NCBI RefSeq assembly: GCF_042434095.1
Contig: NZ_JBHLUE010000016.1
Span: 496,001 to 560,000 of the forward strand
Direction of reading: 5' to 3'
DNA from: KBS50 sp042434095
GTDB lineage: Bacteria; Actinomycetota; Actinomycetes; Mycobacteriales; Micromonosporaceae
DNA: 64,000 nt
Shown piece after piece: positions 7,056 to 17,023 of this stretch. The position numbers and the translations under genes are program-made. The notes under the pieces were generated by a model, which searched no databases, had not been told where the DNA came from, and saw nothing but the letters and a program-made list of their open reading frames with translations. The first letter of the stretch is position 1; each line of letters begins with the position of its first letter.

Positions 7056-7505
7056 TCAGGCCGGGATCATGATCGAGCCGGCCAGCCGGTCGTGCCAGCC
7101 GCGCCGCTGGTCGTCCATGATGAGCGCCGGTACGAGCAGGGCGAGCAGCAGTCCCCGCAGCAACGCCCGGGGGATCCCGATCCGGCCGCCGTGGCTGTGG
7201 TCGACGCACCTGATCCGGGTGAGGAACATGCCCGGCGTCTGCGCGAACAGGCCGATGAAGAAGCCGTACTCGATGATCAGGACCAGCACCGGCGGCCAGC
7301 CGGCGCGGACGGGATCGGCGATGAGCCCGCCGATCAGCAGGCAGAGCACCCAGTCGATGAGCAGCGCTCCGAACCGCCGGCCCAGGCTGGCCGGCTCGAT
7401 CCCGCCGCCGGTGGCGCCCGTCGTCCCGGCTGCGGCCGGTCCGGTCCCGCCGCGGGCGGACCCGGCCGCGCCGGCGCTCGGCTCCCCGTCGTCCTGTCTG
7501 GTCAC
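7056..7505 (-). CDS. RDD family membrane protein
   Basis: 149 residues. A low-complexity Gly/Ala-rich N-terminus of about 35 residues precedes an RDD domain: ASLGRRFGALLIDWVLC opens the first membrane helix (Arg-Asp signature), the second helix is VLVLIIEYGFFIGLF, and the third is near ALLRGLLLALLVPAL. The C-terminal RRGWHDRLAG is typical. RDD proteins are small integral membrane proteins, some implicated in ion transport; function here is unknown. The start is a GTG preceded 8 nt upstream by TACCCT (complement of 7514-7519) with no ribosome site, so it is probably leaderless. It is divergent from glnA1, an arrangement common in actinomycetes. Confidence 0.92.
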   Translation of the reverse strand: MTRQDDGEPSAGAAGSARGGTGPAAAGTTGATGGGIEPASLGRRFGALLIDWVLCLLIGGLIADPVRAGWPPVLVLIIEYGFFIGLFAQTPGMFLTRIRCVDHSHGGRIGIPRALLRGLLLALLVPALIMDDQRRGWHDRLAGSIMIPA

Positions 7506-7658
7506 GGCATGCCAGGGTAGTCGGGTACGACCGACGGGCGACCGCCGGTCGCCGACGGGCCGGCGGGCCGGCGGGCCGGCGGGCGTTACCGGAGCAAACC
7601 GCGCATAGCTCCGCAACGGCCTCCTAATCGCCGGCCCGGAGTATCGTCGATCGGGGCC

Positions 7659-7696
7659 GTAACACGGCAGAAACACCCGCGACACTCCCGGGCAAC
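7659..7696. promoter_or_regulatory. GlnR box upstream of glnA1 (four half-sites)
   Basis: GTAAC (7659-7663), GAAAC (7670-7674), GACAC (7681-7685) and GCAAC (7692-7696), each separated by exactly 6 nt. This matches the actinobacterial GlnR pattern of alternating GTNAC-like and GAAAC-like sites with an 11-bp period. It lies 62-99 bp upstream of the glnA1 start, so GlnR would control glnA1 in response to nitrogen status. Confidence 0.8.
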
Positions 7697-7757
7697 CGCC
7701 CGGCCATAGCGTCGCCAGCGACGCCGGAACGCCATGTGGAAGCGCCAGGAGGATCGT

Positions 7758-9182
<1,425 letters not shown>

Positions 9183-9207
9183 GCGCAGCCGTACGACCGA
9201 TCATCGT

Positions 9208-9236
9208 GGAAACCCCCGGCCCTGCCGGGGGTTTCC
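9208..9236 (+). terminator. hairpin terminator after glnA1
   Basis: Perfect 13-bp stem (GGAAACCCCCGGC at 9208-9220 with its complement at 9224-9236) and a CCT loop, starting 26 nt after the glnA1 stop. There is no long U-tract, which is usual for actinomycete terminators. Confidence 0.85.
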
Positions 9237-9284
9237 CCTTCTCGGTGTCACGCGCTCCTCCACTGTGGTGCGCCCCACAGAGCC

Positions 9285-9366
9285 ACCGCGTGCGCCGACG
9301 CCGACCAGCTCGAGAACTGGATCCGCCGTGCCACCACCGCCGACTCGGTCAGCGAGATCTTCGCCT
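9285..9366 (+). pseudogene. possible remnant of a hypothetical protein C-terminus
   Basis: A short open stretch reads DADQLENWIRRATTADSVSEIFA, which resembles the last residues of Rpn-like or other hypothetical actinomycete proteins that end in a helix followed by EIFA. There is no start, no ribosome site and no upstream coding sequence after the glnA1 terminator. It may be a decayed gene fragment or chance. The bases from 9367 to 9433 hold nothing I can identify. Confidence 0.25.
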
Positions 9367-9433
9367 CACACCCGGTCGACCCCCGCCGGGCTCTGGCGAA
9401 CCGCCGCACCGGCGATGCTGATCGGGACGCGGT

Positions 9434-10453
9434 CTATCCAGCCGCCGGCGGGAGCGACCGCGGCAGCCCGAAGCTCGGGAACACCCCGTTCTCGAAGCGG
9501 ATCATGGCGCAGATCCGGTCGCCGGCGAGGGTGAGGACGAACAGTCCCGTCCCGTGCCGGATGCCGGTCCCCGCGCACAGGTAGGCGCCGAACGCGGGTT
9601 GCCCGTTGGCCCGGGTCGGCACGAGGTCGAACCGCCGGCCCGCACCGAACATCCGGGCGCAGAACCTCGCCACCGCGGGCCGGCCCCGGTATTCGAGCGG
9701 CAGCGGCGGCATGGACATGAAGACGTCGTCGGTCAGCAGGGCGACCAGCGCGTGGACGTCGGCCGACCCGTAGGCGCGCACGAACCTCGACACGATGGCG
9801 TCCTCGGCGGCCGTCCCGGCGGTGGGCGGCGGGTCATGGTCGACGGCCGTCAGCCGTCGCCGCTCCAGGGCGGCCCGGGCCCGCTTGAGGGCGCTCTTGA
9901 CCGAGTCGACGGTGCTGCCCAGCATGGTGGCGGTCTCGTCCGCGTGGAATCCGAGAACGTCGCGCAGGATGAGGACGGCGATCTGCCGGGGAGGAAGCGC
10001 CTGGAGCGCGGTCACGAAGGCCAGCGAGATGGCTTCGGCCTGCTCGTAACGCGCCTCCGGGCCGAGCGGCGCCGCCAACGCCCCTTCCAGCAGGTGGTCG
10101 GGACAGGGCTCCAGCCAGGCGCATTCGCCGAGCCCGGTCGGCTCGGGCGGTTCGATCCCCGGGATGTCCCACTCCTTCGCCGGGCGTCGGCTGGCGGAGC
10201 GGAGCATGCTGAGGCACCTGTTGGTGGCGATCCGATAGAGCCACGTACGGAGCGATGCTCGGCCCTCGAACCCGGCCAGCCCCCGCCACGCGGCCAGCAA
10301 GCTGTCCTGGAGCGCGTCCTCGGCGTCCTGAACGGATCCGAGCATCCGGTAGCAGTGCACGAACAGCTCGCGGCGATGCGGCTCGGTGAGCGCCCGGAAC
10401 GCCTCGCCGTCCCCGTGCCGTGCCCGGTCGATCAGCTCGGTCCCCGGCTCCAT
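9434..10453 (-). CDS. ECF sigma factor with SnoaL-like C-terminal domain (SigX5/SigJ-like)
   Basis: 339 residues. Sigma-70 region 2 spans about residues 15-85 (ELFVHCYRMLGSVQDAEDAL, then SLRTWLYRIATNRCL). Region 4 spans about 145-200 (ALPPRQIAVLILRDVLGF, then STVDSVKSALKRAR). Residues from about 220 form a SnoaL-like domain (FVRAYGSADVHALVALLTDD), as in ECF families whose activity is set by the fused tail instead of an anti-sigma factor. The ATG at 10453 follows GGGAGGGG with 8-nt spacing. It is divergent from the RibD-like reductase gene at 10603, which may be its target. No anti-sigma gene is adjacent. Confidence 0.92.
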   Translation of the reverse strand: MEPGTELIDRARHGDGEAFRALTEPHRRELFVHCYRMLGSVQDAEDALQDSLLAAWRGLAGFEGRASLRTWLYRIATNRCLSMLRSASRRPAKEWDIPGIEPPEPTGLGECAWLEPCPDHLLEGALAAPLGPEARYEQAEAISLAFVTALQALPPRQIAVLILRDVLGFHADETATMLGSTVDSVKSALKRARAALERRRLTAVDHDPPPTAGTAAEDAIVSRFVRAYGSADVHALVALLTDDVFMSMPPLPLEYRGRPAVARFCARMFGAGRRFDLVPTRANGQPAFGAYLCAGTGIRHGTGLFVLTLAGDRICAMIRFENGVFPSFGLPRSLPPAAG

Positions 10454-10602
10454 CCTCGGCACCCCTCCCGCACTCCTGTCGCGCCTCCACTCTGGTACGG
10501 ACGCCGGCGCCGCGCCGAACGGGGCGGTGGGCCGCGCCTCCTTTCCCGACCACGCGGCGTCCACATCGGTGTCGACCCAACACCGGACGCGGGAGGAAAG
10601 CC

Positions 10603-11187
10603 ATGGGCAGGATCATCATCAGCGAGAACATCACGATCGACGGGGTGATCGAGGTTTCGGCCGGTGCGGACGGTTCCGGGCACGGCGGCTGGTTCGCCCG
10701 TACCGCCGATCGGGACCGCACCGCGTGGGCCAAGGTCGGGATCGAGGAGGCGCTCGGAGCCCGGGCCCTGTTGATGGGGCGGCGCACCCATGCGTGGTTC
10801 GTCGAGCGCGGCTGGGTGTCCCGCGGCGACGAGTGGGCGGAGCGGCTGCGAGAGCTGCCGAAGCACGTCGTCTCATCCACCGCCCTCGACGCCGCGGGAT
10901 GGCGGAACTCCACCGCGCTGCGGGGCGATGTGGTCAGGGGGGTCGCCGAGCTGCGGGCCGACGTGCCCGGGGACGTCATCGTGTACGGCAGCGGACGGCT
11001 GGTGCGCACCCTGCTGGAGCATGACCTCGTCGACGAGCTGCGGCTGATGACGTTCCCGTTCGTGGTGGGCGCGGGCGAGCGGCTCTTCGGCGCCGTCAGC
11101 GCCATGAAGCCGATGCGGCTCGTCGACAGCCGCGCCGTCGGCGACGGTCTCGCTTCGCTGGTGTACCGGCCGGACCGGGACGCCTGA
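10603..11187 (+). CDS. dihydrofolate reductase/RibD C-terminal family protein
   Basis: 194 residues, MGRIIISENITIDGVIE at the start. The fold signatures are LLMGRRTHAWF, the Rossmann-like VIVYGSGRLVRTLLEHDLVDELRL and FPFVVGAGERLF, typical of the RibD_C reductase family that includes many actinomycete paralogues of unknown substrate. Probably a soluble NADPH-dependent reductase, not the housekeeping FolA. The ribosome site GGGAGG lies 6 nt upstream of the ATG. Its divergent neighbour is an ECF sigma factor. Confidence 0.9.
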   Translation: MGRIIISENITIDGVIEVSAGADGSGHGGWFARTADRDRTAWAKVGIEEALGARALLMGRRTHAWFVERGWVSRGDEWAERLRELPKHVVSSTALDAAGWRNSTALRGDVVRGVAELRADVPGDVIVYGSGRLVRTLLEHDLVDELRLMTFPFVVGAGERLFGAVSAMKPMRLVDSRAVGDGLASLVYRPDRDA

Positions 11188-11213
11188 GCCGAGCGACGGA
11201 TCCCCCGGCGTGC

Positions 11214-14200
11214 TCAGGCCTCGAGCACGCGTTCCATGGCCGCCCGGGAACGCCGGGCCGTCCGCAGGTAGTGGTCGAGGAACTCGCCCGGGTCCTCGGC
11301 GCCGAGCAGCTGCACCACGCCGGCCAGCTGCGTGCCGTGCCGGGGCAGCTGGTCACCGGCCCGGCCGCGGACCAGCATGAGCGCGTTGCGGACCCGCGCC
11401 GCGTGGGCCCAGCCCGCGGCCATGGCGTCGGCGTCGTCCGCCGGCACCAGGCCGGCGTGCCGGGCCGCCGCGAGGGCGTCGAGGGTACGCGTGCCGCGCA
11501 GCTCCGGCCGCGCGCCGGCGTGCCGGAGCTGGAGCAGCTGCACCGCCCACTCGACGTCGGCCAGGCCGCCCCGGCCCAGCTTGGTGTTGGTGGCCGGGTC
11601 GGCGCCCCGGGGCAGCCGCTCGGTCTCCACCCGGGCCTTGATCCGGCGGATCTCGACGATCTGCTCCCGGCTCAGCCCGTCCGCCGGGTAGCGGGTCCGG
11701 TCGGCCACCGCGAGGAACTCCTCGGCCAGGTCGGCGTCGCCGCAGACGTAGCGGGCCCGCAGCAGCGCCTGCGCCTCCCAGACCTTCGACCAGCGGGCGT
11801 AGTACGAGGCGTACGCGGCGAGGCTGCGCACCAGCGGCCCCTGCCGGCCCTCCGGCCGCAGGTCGGCGTCCACCAGCAGCGGCGGGTCCGGCGCCGGCAC
11901 GCCGAGCAGCCGGCGCAGCTGCTCGGCGATGGCCAGCGCCGCGGCGCTGGCCGCGTCCTCCGCCATTCCGGCCGGCGGATCGTAGACGAACAGCACGTCG
12001 GCGTCGGACAGGTAGTTCAGCTCCCGGCCGCCCAGCCGGCCCATCCCGATGATCGCGAAGCGCAGTCCCGGCGGCGCCGGCCGGGTCGCCCGGGCCACCC
12101 GCAAGGCGGCGGCCAGCGTCGCGTCCGCCACGTCGGAGAGCGCCGCTCCGACGGCCGTCACGTCCAGCGGCTCGGCCGGGGCCAACGTGCCGGCCCGGTG
12201 CAGCACGTCCGCGCAGGCCAGCCGGAGCAGCTCGCGGCGGCGCAGCGCGCGTACGGCCCGGATGGCCTGCACCGCCGCGGCCTCGTCGGCCGCCGGCCGA
12301 CCCCCGGACCCGGCGCCGCCCCCGGACCCGGCGCCGCCCACGGACCCGACGCCACCCGCCGACCCGGCGCCGCCCGCCGACCCGGCGCCGGCCGTGGGTC
12401 CGGCGCCGAGGTGCCGGTCGGCCGCCGCGGCGAAGCCGGCGCACAGCGCCGCGGTGGCCCGGGGCACCAGCTCGGCGTCGGTGGTGAGCAGCCGCAACGC
12501 CTCCGGTTCCCGGCCCAGCAGGTCGGCCGCATACCGGGACAGCGCGAGGGTACGGGCCAGCCGCCGGGCCACCGGGCCCTCGTCCCGGAGCACCCGCAGG
12601 TACCACGGGGTGCTGCCGAGCTTGTCGGACACCTGCCGGTAGGTGAGCAGGCCGCGGTCCGGCTCCGGGGCGTCGGCGAACTCCTGCAGCAGCACCGGCA
12701 GCAGCGTCCGCTGGATCGCCGCGGTCCGGCTCACACCCCCGGTTAGCGCCTCGATGTGCCGCAGCGCCCCGGCCGGATCGGCGAAGCCGAGCACCTCCAG
12801 CCGGCGGCGCGCGGCCTCCGGGGTGAGCCGCAGCTCCTCGGCCGGCACCCGGGCCACCGATTCGAGCAGCGGCCGGTAGAGCAGCTTGGCGTGCAGCCGG
12901 CGTACCTCGGCGGCGTGCGCCACCCAGTCGGCCCGGAAGGCAGCCAAGGCGTCCCGCGCGGGCGTGGTCGCGTAGCCGAGCGCGTGCGCGAGCCAGCGCA
13001 ACGCCGGCCGGTCGCTCGGCACGGTGTGCGTCCGCCGCAGGCTCTGCAGCTGGAGCCGGTGCTCGACGCCGCGCAGGAACCGGTAGCCCCGCAGCAGCGC
13101 CTCCCCGTCGGCCCGGCCCACGTACCCGCCGGCCACCAGCGCCCGCAGCGCCGGGATGGTGCCGGGCACCCGCAGCGCCTCGTCGACCCGGCCGTGCACC
13201 AGCTGCAGCAGTTGGACGGCGAACTCGATGTCCCGCAGGCCGCCCGGGCCGCGCTTGATCTCGCGTTCCAGCTCGCCGGGCGGGATGTTGTCGATGATCC
13301 GCCGGCGCATCGAGCGCACGTCCTCGACCGCCTCCGGCCGCTCGGCCGCGTGCCAGACCAGCGGCGCCAGCTGCTCGATCCATTCGGCGCCCAGGGCCCG
13401 GTCCCCGGCCGCCGGCCGGGCCTTGAGCAGCGCCTGGAACTCCCAGGTCCGGGCCCACCGGCGGTAGTAGGCCAGGTGGCTGGCCAGGGTGCGGACCAGC
13501 GGGCCGCGGCTGCCCTCCGGCCGCAGCGCCGCGTCGACCGGCCAGGCCACCAGGCCGCAGACGTGGATGAGCCGGGTCGCCACGGTGGTGGCCGCGGCGA
13601 GGTCGTCGTCCGACCCGGCCACGAAGATCACGTCGACGTCGGAGACGTAGTTCAGCTCGTCGCCGCCGCACTTGCCCATGGCCACCACCGCGAGCCGGGG
13701 CGCCGGCGTACCGTCCGGCAGCTCGGCCACGGCCAGGTCGTACGCCGCGGCCAGGGTGGCGTCGGCCAGGCCGGACAGCGCGGCCATGGTCTGCTCCAGC
13801 GACGCGCCGCCGGTGAGGTCGGCCGCCGCGATCCGCAGCAGGGCCCGGCGGTATGCCAGGCGCAGCCCCGCCACGGCCGGGACGCCCGACGGCAGCTCCC
13901 CGAGCTCGCCGGCCACGGCCGGCGCCACGCCGTCCACCGTGGCCAGCACGGTGTGCTGCTCGGGATGCGCCACCAGATGGTCGCCGAGCGCCGTGGAGGC
14001 GCCCAGCACCGCCACCAGCCGCCGGCGCAGGCCGGGGTCCGCGCCCAGCGCGTCCAGCAGCGGTACGGCGGCCGGCGCCCGGCCCGCCGCCTCGACGATC
14101 CGGTGCAGCTGCCGGACCGCCAGGTCCGGGTCGGCGGCCTGGGACAGCGCGCCGAGCAGGGCGCCGGCCGACTCGTCCACCGGCTCCTGGGTCTCCGGGT

Positions 14201-14318
14201 CCCACAGCCGCAGGCCGCCCGGTCCGAGCAGCTCGGCGACCCGCTCGGCGGGCTCCCCCGACGTGCGGCCGAAGCCGTACCGGGCCAGCCGCCCCCGGAC
14301 GCCGGCCGGCCTGCTCAT
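11214..14318 (-). CDS. glnE: bifunctional glutamine synthetase adenylyltransferase/adenylyl-removing enzyme
   Basis: 1034 residues. Adds AMP to, and removes it from, the regulatory tyrosine of glutamine synthetase I (Tyr402 of the product at 7758-9182). Two nucleotidyltransferase domains are evident: MGKCGGDELNYVSDVD at about 214-229 and MGRLGGRELNYLSDAD at about 759-774, each followed by an LRPEG and a RGPGGLRDIEF or LGRGGLADVEW helical region. The linker between the halves (near residue 640-670) is a run of Gly/Ala/Ser encoded by five 18-bp repeats, unlike the compact linker of most homologues. The start ATG has GAGGGG upstream. It converges with the RibD-like gene. Confidence 0.97.
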   Translation of the reverse strand: MSRPAGVRGRLARYGFGRTSGEPAERVAELLGPGGLRLWDPETQEPVDESAGALLGALSQAADPDLAVRQLHRIVEAAGRAPAAVPLLDALGADPGLRRRLVAVLGASTALGDHLVAHPEQHTVLATVDGVAPAVAGELGELPSGVPAVAGLRLAYRRALLRIAAADLTGGASLEQTMAALSGLADATLAAAYDLAVAELPDGTPAPRLAVVAMGKCGGDELNYVSDVDVIFVAGSDDDLAAATTVATRLIHVCGLVAWPVDAALRPEGSRGPLVRTLASHLAYYRRWARTWEFQALLKARPAAGDRALGAEWIEQLAPLVWHAAERPEAVEDVRSMRRRIIDNIPPGELEREIKRGPGGLRDIEFAVQLLQLVHGRVDEALRVPGTIPALRALVAGGYVGRADGEALLRGYRFLRGVEHRLQLQSLRRTHTVPSDRPALRWLAHALGYATTPARDALAAFRADWVAHAAEVRRLHAKLLYRPLLESVARVPAEELRLTPEAARRRLEVLGFADPAGALRHIEALTGGVSRTAAIQRTLLPVLLQEFADAPEPDRGLLTYRQVSDKLGSTPWYLRVLRDEGPVARRLARTLALSRYAADLLGREPEALRLLTTDAELVPRATAALCAGFAAAADRHLGAGPTAGAGSAGGAGSAGGVGSVGGAGSGGGAGSGGRPAADEAAAVQAIRAVRALRRRELLRLACADVLHRAGTLAPAEPLDVTAVGAALSDVADATLAAALRVARATRPAPPGLRFAIIGMGRLGGRELNYLSDADVLFVYDPPAGMAEDAASAAALAIAEQLRRLLGVPAPDPPLLVDADLRPEGRQGPLVRSLAAYASYYARWSKVWEAQALLRARYVCGDADLAEEFLAVADRTRYPADGLSREQIVEIRRIKARVETERLPRGADPATNTKLGRGGLADVEWAVQLLQLRHAGARPELRGTRTLDALAAARHAGLVPADDADAMAAGWAHAARVRNALMLVRGRAGDQLPRHGTQLAGVVQLLGAEDPGEFLDHYLRTARRSRAAMERVLEA
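12306..12395. repeat. 18-bp tandem repeat, 5 copies, inside glnE
   Basis: Five units of about GGACCCGGCGCCGCCCCC at 12306-12395. On the coding (minus) strand they encode a repeated Gly-Ala-Gly-Ser-type hexapeptide in the linker between the two GlnE catalytic halves. Frame is kept. Confidence 0.85.
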
Positions 14319-14385
14319 TCCGGCCCCTCGCCACGCCGGCTCCCGGTGCGCCCGTCCGCGTTGCGCTCCACCACGGCGCGCCCGC

Positions 14386-15150
14386 TCAGTGGCCCAGCAG
14401 GGGCAGGTCGCGGCGGGGTTCCGCCTCGGCGAGCTCGCCGCGGGCCAGCGCCGCGAACCGGATGGCGAACGGCTGCCAGGCCTCCTCGACGTCGGGCAGC
14501 AGCCGGGTGGCCGCCGCCACCACCAGGTCGGGTTCGAAGCCCAGCTCGGCCAGCAGCTCGGAACCGGTGGCCCAGTCCCGCACCGTCTCCGCGTCGCACT
14601 CGAGGTGGAACTGCAGCCCCCAGGCCCGGTCGCCCAGCCGGAACGCCTGGTGGGCGCAGCGCGTCGAGGCCGCCAGCAGGGTCGCGCCGTGCGGCAGCTC
14701 GGTGATCTCGTCGACGTGCCAGTGCAGCACGTCGGGCATCAGCGGGACCCAGCGGAACAGCGGATCCCGATCGGCGGCGTCCCGCTTGCCCACGATGCCC
14801 GGCCCGGCCTCCGGCTCCGCGGCCCGCTCGACCTGACCGGCATGCGCCGTGGCCAGCAGCTGCGCGCCCAGGCAGACCGCCAGGGTCGGCAGGCGGTGCC
14901 GGACGGCCTTGCGCAGCAGCCCCTCCAGGGCCGGGAACCAGGGCGCCCCCGGCGAGCCGTCGGCCCGCGGGTACGCCTGCTGCTCGCCGCCGAGCACCAC
15001 GAGCGCCGCGTACCCGGCCAGGTCGTCGGGGAGGCTGTCACCCGCGTACGGCCGCAGCACAGCCAGCTCGAGGCCGCCCTCGGTCAGCCAGTCCCCCAGC
15101 CGGCCCGGGCCGTCGCTCGGGTCGTTCTCGATCACCAGTGCCGTCGCCAC
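14386..15150 (-). CDS. class I glutamine amidotransferase-like protein
   Basis: 254 residues. The fold is that of a triad amidotransferase: nucleophile Cys93 in LAVCLGAQLLA, the oxyanion-side VVLGGEQQAY, and the catalytic His in GLQFHLECD. It resembles the stand-alone GMP-synthase-like amidotransferases found beside glnE and glnA genes in actinobacteria, whose substrate is uncertain. The GTG at 15150 lies 7 nt after TAGCCT (complement of 15158-15163), with no ribosome site, indicating a leaderless message. It lies upstream of glnE on the same strand with a 67-bp gap, so co-transcription is possible. Confidence 0.9.
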   Translation of the reverse strand: MATALVIENDPSDGPGRLGDWLTEGGLELAVLRPYAGDSLPDDLAGYAALVVLGGEQQAYPRADGSPGAPWFPALEGLLRKAVRHRLPTLAVCLGAQLLATAHAGQVERAAEPEAGPGIVGKRDAADRDPLFRWVPLMPDVLHWHVDEITELPHGATLLAASTRCAHQAFRLGDRAWGLQFHLECDAETVRDWATGSELLAELGFEPDLVVAAATRLLPDVEEAWQPFAIRFAALARGELAEAEPRRDLPLLGH

Positions 15151-15157
15151 GACGTCG

Positions 15158-15163
15158 AGGCTA
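15158..15163 (-). promoter_or_regulatory. -10 hexamer TAGCCT of leaderless amidotransferase gene
   Basis: Minus-strand TAGCCT, 7 nt before the GTG start at 15150, without a Shine-Dalgarno. Confidence 0.6.
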
Positions 15164-15408
15164 GCCGCTCGCCCGGGCCGGCCGACCCCGGCGGTCCGGG
15201 TGGGATCGGGCACCACCCGGACACGTCGAGGGTCGGCAGGGGCCCGTTGGCCCGTGGCGGCCCACCACCGACCGGCCCGCCGACTCGCGGCCGACCGGGT
15301 CGGCAGCCTTCACCGACCGGGACGCCGGTCGGGCCGCGGCCGGACCGGGCCGGTCGCCGGGGGATCTGCGGCCCGGCGGCGGACCGGTCGCCGATAGGCT
15401 CGGTGATC

Positions 15409-16338
15409 GTGTCCGACGATGCCGCGATCCGCCCGCCCAGACTGCGTCCCGGTGACGCGGTGATGCTGGTGTCCCCGTCCGGCCCGACCCGCCCCGAGCG
15501 GGTGGCCCGGGGCATCGAGCTGATCACCGGTTGGGGCCTGCGGCCGGTGGTGGCGCCCAACGCGTACGCCCGGCACGGCTTCCTGGCCGGCACCGACGAC
15601 CTGCGGGCCGCCGACCTGAACGCCGCGTTCGCCGATCCCGACATCCGCGGGGTGCTGTGCACCCGGGGCGGCTACGGCGCCCAGCGAGTGGTCGACGCGA
15701 TCGACATGGCGGCCGTGCGCCGGGACCCGAAGGTGGTGGCCGGGTTTTCGGACATCACGGCCCTGCAGTTCGCGCTCTGGCGCGGCGCCCGGCTCGCCTC
15801 CGTACACGGTCCGGGCGCGGCCTGGCTGGACGAGCGCACCCCGCTGGCGTCGGCGGAGTCGCTGCACGCCGCGCTGACCAGTGGCGAGCCGGTGTCGATC
15901 GTCCGATCGGCGGTCGAGGAGACGGCCCGGCTGGTGGTGCCCGGCGTGGCCACCGGCCCGCTGCTGGGCGGGAACCTCTGCCTGATCACCGCATCGCTCG
16001 GCACCCCGGACATGCCCGACCTGACCGGCGCGATCCTGCTGATCGAGGAGGTGGAGGAGCCGCCGTACAAGATCGACCGGATGCTCACCCACCTGCGCCG
16101 GGCCGGCGCGCTGGACGGCGTCGCCGGGGTGGCGGTCGGGCAGTTCACCAGGTGCGCGGACGACTGGCCGGTCACCGCGGTGGACGTGCTGGCCGAGCGG
16201 CTCGGCGATCTCGGCGTCCCGGTGCTGGCCGGGCTGCCCATCGGGCACGGCGTGGGTCAGCTCACGGTGCCGGTCGGCACCCCGGCCACCCTTGACGCGG
16301 TCACCGGAACCCTGACGGTCACCGCCGCGGTCCGCTGA
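15409..16338 (+). CDS. LD-carboxypeptidase (S66 family, LdcA/MccF-like)
   Basis: 309 residues. Family S66 enzymes cleave L,D bonds in murein tetrapeptides during recycling, or inactivate microcin-type toxins (MccF). Visible motifs: VMLVSPSGP near the N-terminus, TRGGYGAQRVVDAID, the nucleophile Ser114 in GFSDITAL, GPLLGGNLCLI, and the C-terminal catalytic His in GLPIGHGVGQ. No signal peptide is seen, so it acts in the cytoplasm. Start: GTG at 15409, 8 nt after TAGGCT (15395-15400); another GTG at 15403 would be only 2 nt after it. Divergent from the amidotransferase gene. Confidence 0.93.
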   Translation: MSDDAAIRPPRLRPGDAVMLVSPSGPTRPERVARGIELITGWGLRPVVAPNAYARHGFLAGTDDLRAADLNAAFADPDIRGVLCTRGGYGAQRVVDAIDMAAVRRDPKVVAGFSDITALQFALWRGARLASVHGPGAAWLDERTPLASAESLHAALTSGEPVSIVRSAVEETARLVVPGVATGPLLGGNLCLITASLGTPDMPDLTGAILLIEEVEEPPYKIDRMLTHLRRAGALDGVAGVAVGQFTRCADDWPVTAVDVLAERLGDLGVPVLAGLPIGHGVGQLTVPVGTPATLDAVTGTLTVTAAVR

Positions 16339-16519
16339 GGCGCCGACCGCCCGGCCGTCGCCCGGTCCACCCCGTCGATGGCGGATCCAATCGGGTGATA
16401 ATTGGGCACTCCGGGCGAGATTTTCAGCTGGTTGACAGGTTCGCCACGGGTGGGTCCAAGGCTGGTTCCGCACCGTCATCAGGTCAGCGCGATCCGCACA
16501 CACCAGGAGGAGCACCACG

Positions 16520-17023
16520 ATGGGCGTGACCGTCACCCGTAAGAACCTGCTCACCGGCTTGGCCGCCGCGGGCGTACTGGGCGTGGGCATCGCCGTACCG
16601 ACCCTCGCGTTCGCCGACAACGGCGGCGGCCCGAGCGCGACCCCCGCCGCGTCGACCTCGGCCGCGCCGCCCGCCGCGCCCGGTAAGGCCGGCCGGGAGG
16701 GCCGGCAGGCGGCATTCGCCGCGGAGCTGGCCCAGGAGCTGGGGGTCCCGCAGGACAAGGTCGAGGCGGCCCTGGCCAAGATCCGCGCCGAGCACAAGCC
16801 GGCCGGCCGGCCCGAGCGCCCGGACCCGGCCAAGCTCAAGGCCGACCGGCAGGCGGCGCTCAAGGAACGGCTGGCCCAGGCGGTGAAGGACGGCAAGCTG
16901 ACCCAGGAGCAGGCCGACGCGATCACCAAGGCCATCGACGCGGGCGTACTCCCGCTGGGTGGCTTCGGCGGTCCCGGCCGCGGCGGCTGGGACCACCGCG
17001 GTCCCGCCGCCGGCGGCCGGTAA
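16520..17023 (+). CDS. secreted or surface protein, hypothetical
   Basis: 167 residues. Residues 1-32 look like a Sec signal peptide: basic start TVTRKNLLTG, hydrophobic LAAAGVLGVGIAVPTLAFA, cleavage after AFA. A Ser/Pro/Ala linker follows, then a charged helical region with two similar segments (FAAELAQELGVPQDKVEAAL and LKERLAQAVKDGKLTQEQAD), typical of actinomycete proteins with EF-hand-like or DUF-type helical repeats, and a Gly/Arg/His tail. Strong ribosome site AGGAGGAGC. No catalytic motif. A TTGACA-like -35 at 16432-16437 has no convincing -10. Confidence 0.85.
   Translation: MGVTVTRKNLLTGLAAAGVLGVGIAVPTLAFADNGGGPSATPAASTSAAPPAAPGKAGREGRQAAFAAELAQELGVPQDKVEAALAKIRAEHKPAGRPERPDPAKLKADRQAALKERLAQAVKDGKLTQEQADAITKAIDAGVLPLGGFGGPGRGGWDHRGPAAGGR

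Noticed and set aside
16432..16463. TTGACA at 16432-16437 as a full sigma-A promoter for the secreted protein
   Set aside because: No TANNNT at 16-19 nt spacing downstream; the hexamer alone is not enough.
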